From NCBI GenBank assembly GCA_021404685.1, contig QWHC01000015.1, positions 41,231-105,230 of the forward strand: a stretch of 64,000 nt of DNA, in the 5' to 3' direction. The DNA comes from Chloroflexi bacterium CFX4 (GTDB lineage Bacteria; Chloroflexota; Anaerolineae; Aggregatilineales; UBA2796). This document shows positions 61,317-64,000 of the stretch, one piece after another (the stretch's first letter is position 1; each line of letters begins with the position of its first letter). Under the pieces are notes generated by a model that saw only the letters and a program-made list of their open reading frames with translations, had not been told where the DNA came from and made no database searches. Position numbers and translations under genes: made by a program.

Positions 61317-62761
61317 GCCGATTTGCCTTTCCCCCCTAGCGGAATTTCCACAAATAAGCTGCTGCCTGCCTGTGGCGCAGACTCGATTGTGAGCCGACCG
61401 CCGAGCAGTTCAGCGCGCTCACGAATGCCATACAAACCCAAATGTCCTTCCTTTTGCGTAATATGCTCAGGGACAAATCCAATACCATCATCTTCAATGA
61501 TAGCGCGCACACTGTGATCGCGCCGTTCGATGAAGATGCTGGCGGTTTGGGCTTGGGCATGGCGGATGATGTTGGTGAGCGATTCCTGCACAATGCGGTA
61601 GAGCGCTGTTTCAATCTGCGCCGGCAAACGCCCTTGCTCAAAGCCCGTCAGGGCAAGGTCAATTTGTAGGGCGGTGCGGCGGCGGCAGTCGTTCACATGG
61701 CGCTCTAGGGCAGCCGCCAAACCGAGATCATCCAGCACGCTTGGGCGCAGTTGTAACGCCAGCGTATGCACCTCATCAAGGGTATGTGCAGCAATTTCGC
61801 GCAGGTCTTCGGCGCGCTGTGCTACGTTTTCAGGCGCAGCACTTAGCGCACGCAGTCCAAGCAGCAGCGAGGAAAGCGCCTGACTGGTGCTATCGTGCAG
61901 TTCGCGGGCAATGCGCTTACGTTCTTCCTCTTGGGCGGCGATGACGCCACCAACATACTGAGCGCGCAGCTCATCTTGGGCGGCACGGTCTTGGGCGGCA
62001 CGGGCAAGGGCAGCCGTCATGGCGTTGAAGGCATCTGCCAATTCGCCCAGCTCATCATTTGCCCAACGCGGGATGCGCGGGCTGAAATCGCCGCGCTCAA
62101 CGGTTTGAGCAGCACGGGCAAGCTGCAAGATCGGGCGTGTAAGCGCCCAGGTTAGAAAGGCAGCCGCGCTGATACCAATCACTGAGATCAAGACCGTCGT
62201 AATCAAAAGTTGGCTGGTGATGTTATCCACCGTATAGCGTAGCCGCACCTCTGAAAGCCCAACCCTTGCCGTGCCAGCCCGTCCATTAAAAATCGGGACT
62301 GCCACATCCCAGATCAAGCCCTCATCTGTCTCCAAGAGCCGTGTTCTATGGTGGTCGGCGGTGATGGCTGTGTTTGCCGTCTGCAAGTTCAACGGGAAGC
62401 CTTCGCCAAAGGTATGCACCACCACAGCATTTTGTGGGCTAAGGATGAAGGCATAGCGCACATTGGCGTTGTTTGCCTGTGTATCGCGCAGCAATTCGTG
62501 TAAGGCATATAGGTTGTTGATGAGCAGCAGATCGGTAGCGCGTGCCGCCAAATCGCGCCCAACTGAGATTGCCTGCTCTTCAAGCTGCACTTCAAGTGCT
62601 TGCGTAAGCGTGGCGCGCACTTGCACAGTGATTGCTAAGCCAAAGAGCAGCACCAAGCCCAACAGAATACCCAGAATTTTGGTGCGGATGCTGACCGCGC
62701 CGAAAACTGACCATAGGCGATCTACCCAAATGAGATGTTGAGGTCTTGGAAAGCTGCTCAT
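61229..62761 (-). CDS. NarX-like sensor histidine kinase (HAMP, HisKA_3)
   Basis: A 510-residue membrane kinase. TM1 spans about 28-47, a ~135-residue periplasmic domain follows, TM2 spans about 184-206, then HAMP (RPILQLARAAQTVERGDFSPRIP), HisKA_3 with His289 (RKRIARELHDSTSQ) and HATPase with IVQESLTNIIRHAQA, IEDDGIGF and GLYGIRERAELLGG. The expected end is near EIPLGG, but the frame runs 29 codons into the response-regulator gene in a different frame, past a run of six G. Its ATG overlaps the stop of the PhnD-like gene (ATGA), so both are coupled. It probably senses through that lipoprotein. Confidence 0.92.
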   Translation of the reverse strand: MSSFPRPQHLIWVDRLWSVFGAVSIRTKILGILLGLVLLFGLAITVQVRATLTQALEVQLEEQAISVGRDLAARATDLLLINNLYALHELLRDTQANNANVRYAFILSPQNAVVVHTFGEGFPLNLQTANTAITADHHRTRLLETDEGLIWDVAVPIFNGRAGTARVGLSEVRLRYTVDNITSQLLITTVLISVIGISAAAFLTWALTRPILQLARAAQTVERGDFSPRIPRWANDELGELADAFNAMTAALARAAQDRAAQDELRAQYVGGVIAAQEEERKRIARELHDSTSQALSSLLLGLRALSAAPENVAQRAEDLREIAAHTLDEVHTLALQLRPSVLDDLGLAAALERHVNDCRRRTALQIDLALTGFEQGRLPAQIETALYRIVQESLTNIIRHAQAQTASIFIERRDHSVRAIIEDDGIGFVPEHITQKEGHLGLYGIRERAELLGGRLTIESAPQAGSSLFVEIPLGGKGKSACLTPKFCSPMTTPFYVPDCASCLAHSPT

Positions 62762-63666
62762 GGTGCTAAAAACCGCATTTCTCGAAATAGGTAACGGGCA
62801 GAGTCGTAGGCATCATCGCTGATTGGCACGAAACGCTCTACACCAAGCGCGCTGAGGGCTTCGCGTCCTTCAGGGTCGTTGACCATAGCATAAAGCAATT
62901 CTTGCAAAGTCGCCTTGAGCTGCGGACGCGCATCGGGGCTGATCACAATTGGCGGAATGCCAAAAGGTGGCGAGCGATGAATGACGCGCACGCGCTGCGC
63001 CAAACTCGGATCGCGCACGAGGGCGAATTCGTAAACAAGGCTATCTACTGCGGCGCCATCGGCAAGGTGTTCTGCCACAGCACGGATGGCATCATCGTGA
63101 TTGTAGGTATAAAAGACTTTGCTGAAGAACTGCTCAGGCGTGCTGCCGAGCTGCTGCACAAGGTAGGTGGGATATACACGCCCAGTATTCGAGATCGGAT
63201 CGGTAAATGCAAAGCGTTTGCCGCGCAAATCTGCCATGCTCTGCGCGTCGCTCTCAGCAGGCACAAGCAGCAGTGAGCGGTAGACCGTCTCGCCGTTCAC
63301 TTGTGGTGCGGCAAGCAATTCCATGCCGAACTTGGCAGCACCATCAAGGTAAGCGCTGGTACACACAAACGCCACATCCACAAAACCTGCTTCCACCAAA
63401 TCATTGGTTTCGGCATAGGTGCGGCGCTGGACTAACTCAACTGTGCGCGCCAAGCGTGTGCTGAGGTAATCGAGCAGTGGTTGGTAGCTTTCAGCAGTGC
63501 CTTTGGGCGAGACAACGGCTGCCACCGAAACGCGCAAGGGCAGCACAGTGGTGTCGGCTTGTTTGGGCAATGGGTGCAGCACCGAAAGCTGGATAACCTC
63601 GCGCTGAGGGGGAATGGCGCAGCCAACCAACAGGAACAGTATGCCGAATAGGGTTCTCTTAAGCAT
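62758..63666 (-). CDS. PhnD-like periplasmic binding lipoprotein (sensor partner)
   Basis: A 302-residue lipoprotein (MLKRTLFGILFLLVGC) with a PhnD/TtrS-sensor-type substrate-binding fold: RVSVAAVVSPKGTAESYQPLLDYLSTRLARTVELVQRRTYAETNDLVEAG, then VDVAFVCTSAYLDG, RGKRFAFTDPISNTGRVYPTYLV and AVDSLVYEFAL. No ABC transporter genes are adjacent; instead it overlaps the kinase gene by 4 bp. In TtrS this domain is the N-terminal part of the kinase, so here it appears as a stand-alone sensor. AAAGGA is 9 nt before this ATG; earlier in-frame starts lack support. Ligand unknown, perhaps an oxyanion. Confidence 0.9.
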   Translation of the reverse strand: MLKRTLFGILFLLVGCAIPPQREVIQLSVLHPLPKQADTTVLPLRVSVAAVVSPKGTAESYQPLLDYLSTRLARTVELVQRRTYAETNDLVEAGFVDVAFVCTSAYLDGAAKFGMELLAAPQVNGETVYRSLLLVPAESDAQSMADLRGKRFAFTDPISNTGRVYPTYLVQQLGSTPEQFFSKVFYTYNHDDAIRAVAEHLADGAAVDSLVYEFALVRDPSLAQRVRVIHRSPPFGIPPIVISPDARPQLKATLQELLYAMVNDPEGREALSALGVERFVPISDDAYDSARYLFREMRFLAP

Positions 63667-63749
63667 AAGCGGACATCCTTTACGGAAGTTTGGCATACTA
63701 CGCGGCATAAGGGGAAGTGATGAATGTCATGATGTGGGTGTGCCGTATT

Positions 63750-63775
63750 GCCCATCCCAAGCACATGGGATGGGC
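63750..63775. repeat. Perfect 9-bp hairpin upstream of the sensor operon
   Basis: GCCCATCCC and GGGATGGGC flank an 8-nt loop, in the gap between the right-edge gene and the PhnD-like gene. It may end the right-edge transcript; no T-tract is visible. Confidence 0.45.
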
Positions 63776-63900
63776 GGTACACAGGCTTGGCGCATCGCCC
63801 GCTTTGCCCAAGCTATGGCGCGCTTAGCTGCCTCTTTGAGGTAGGCACTGGTTAGCGTGGCAGGGCTGCGTCAAACATATAGCGTTGCTTCGTTATCTTC

Positions 63901-64000
63901 CTACTGCCTTGGCACAAAGGTCGGTGCGATTTCAGGCGCGATGGGCGCGTCCGGCGGCGGCGCGGCGCCCCACACGCCGACAATCGGCTTGTCGCCCGCG
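63901..64000 (-). CDS. C-terminal end of a gene cut by the right edge
   Basis: The minus-strand frame reads GDKPIVGVWGAAPPPDAP then IAPEIAPTFVPRQ and a TAG stop. Only about 33 residues are visible, Pro/Ala-rich and codon-biased like the neighbours, with no recognisable domain. Identity unknown; it could also be a chance open frame. Confidence 0.45.
   Translation of the reverse strand, partial: AGDKPIVGVWGAAPPPDAPIAPEIAPTFVPRQ

Noticed and set aside
62758..63666. PhnD-like gene as part of a phosphonate ABC transporter
   Set aside because: No phnC or phnE is adjacent; the gene is translationally coupled to a histidine kinase instead.

Overview
The window looks like chromosomal DNA of an uncultured or little-studied bacterium, most plausibly a Chloroflexota (Anaerolineae-like) member. 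That placement is inference. It rests on moderately high GC with dense, short-gapped genes, Uma2 endonucleases, PD40/TolB-like and threonine-proline-rich envelope proteins, a Ser/Thr kinase behind a multi-pass membrane module, and a three-domain copper nitrite reductase. No rRNA, CRISPR array, transposase or phage gene was found. There is one tRNA (Asn). Four unrelated minus-strand genes have TATACT as candidate -10 box.

Region 1 (1-21.7 kb) is mostly housekeeping and envelope: a truncated gene, tRNA-Asn, an Uma2 protein, an operon phytase-like protein / polyprenyl synthase / ruvB / PH-domain protein, a PAS histidine kinase, an envelope operon (PD40 propeller, M23 peptidase, two small paralogues), plsX, an aldo/keto reductase, plsC, lysS, a membrane-linked Ser/Thr kinase and a pectin-acetylesterase-like protein. 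Region 2 (21.7-35 kb) holds a MarR-controlled heterodimeric ABC exporter and then a minus-strand run: mccB, a DUF503 gene, a threonine synthase fused to a response-regulator receiver domain, a receiver-histidine kinase, and a DMT/EamA exporter. A second Uma2 gene, a DUF547 gene and two small paralogues follow.

Region 3 (35.2-47.4 kb) is a compact four-gene operon that looks like an anti-phage defence locus: Eco57I-type methyltransferase, PLD-SNF2 helicase, a 1,425-residue TPR/NTPase protein, and an NTPase with a C-terminal HEPN-like RxxxxH motif. Its last two genes are markedly AT-rich, and so is a short block in the specificity part of the methyltransferase gene. It shares parts with class 1 DISARM but lacks DrmA and DrmB.

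Region 4 (47.6-54.4 kb) is a nitrogen-oxide module: Crp/Fnr regulator, a perfect 20-bp palindrome, ferredoxin, membrane-anchored cupredoxin-NirK fusion, paired four-helix membrane proteins, DUF2249, SCO, cupin and NnrS-like proteins, then mobA. Region 5 (54.4-63.7 kb, minus strand) is a complex iron-sulfur molybdoenzyme locus whose gene order resembles ttrS-ttrR-ttrB-ttrC-ttrA, but with the PhnD-like sensor as a separate lipoprotein; an FmdE-like gene follows. The two strongest leads are the threonine synthase-receiver fusion with its kinase and exporter, and the four-gene defence-like operon.
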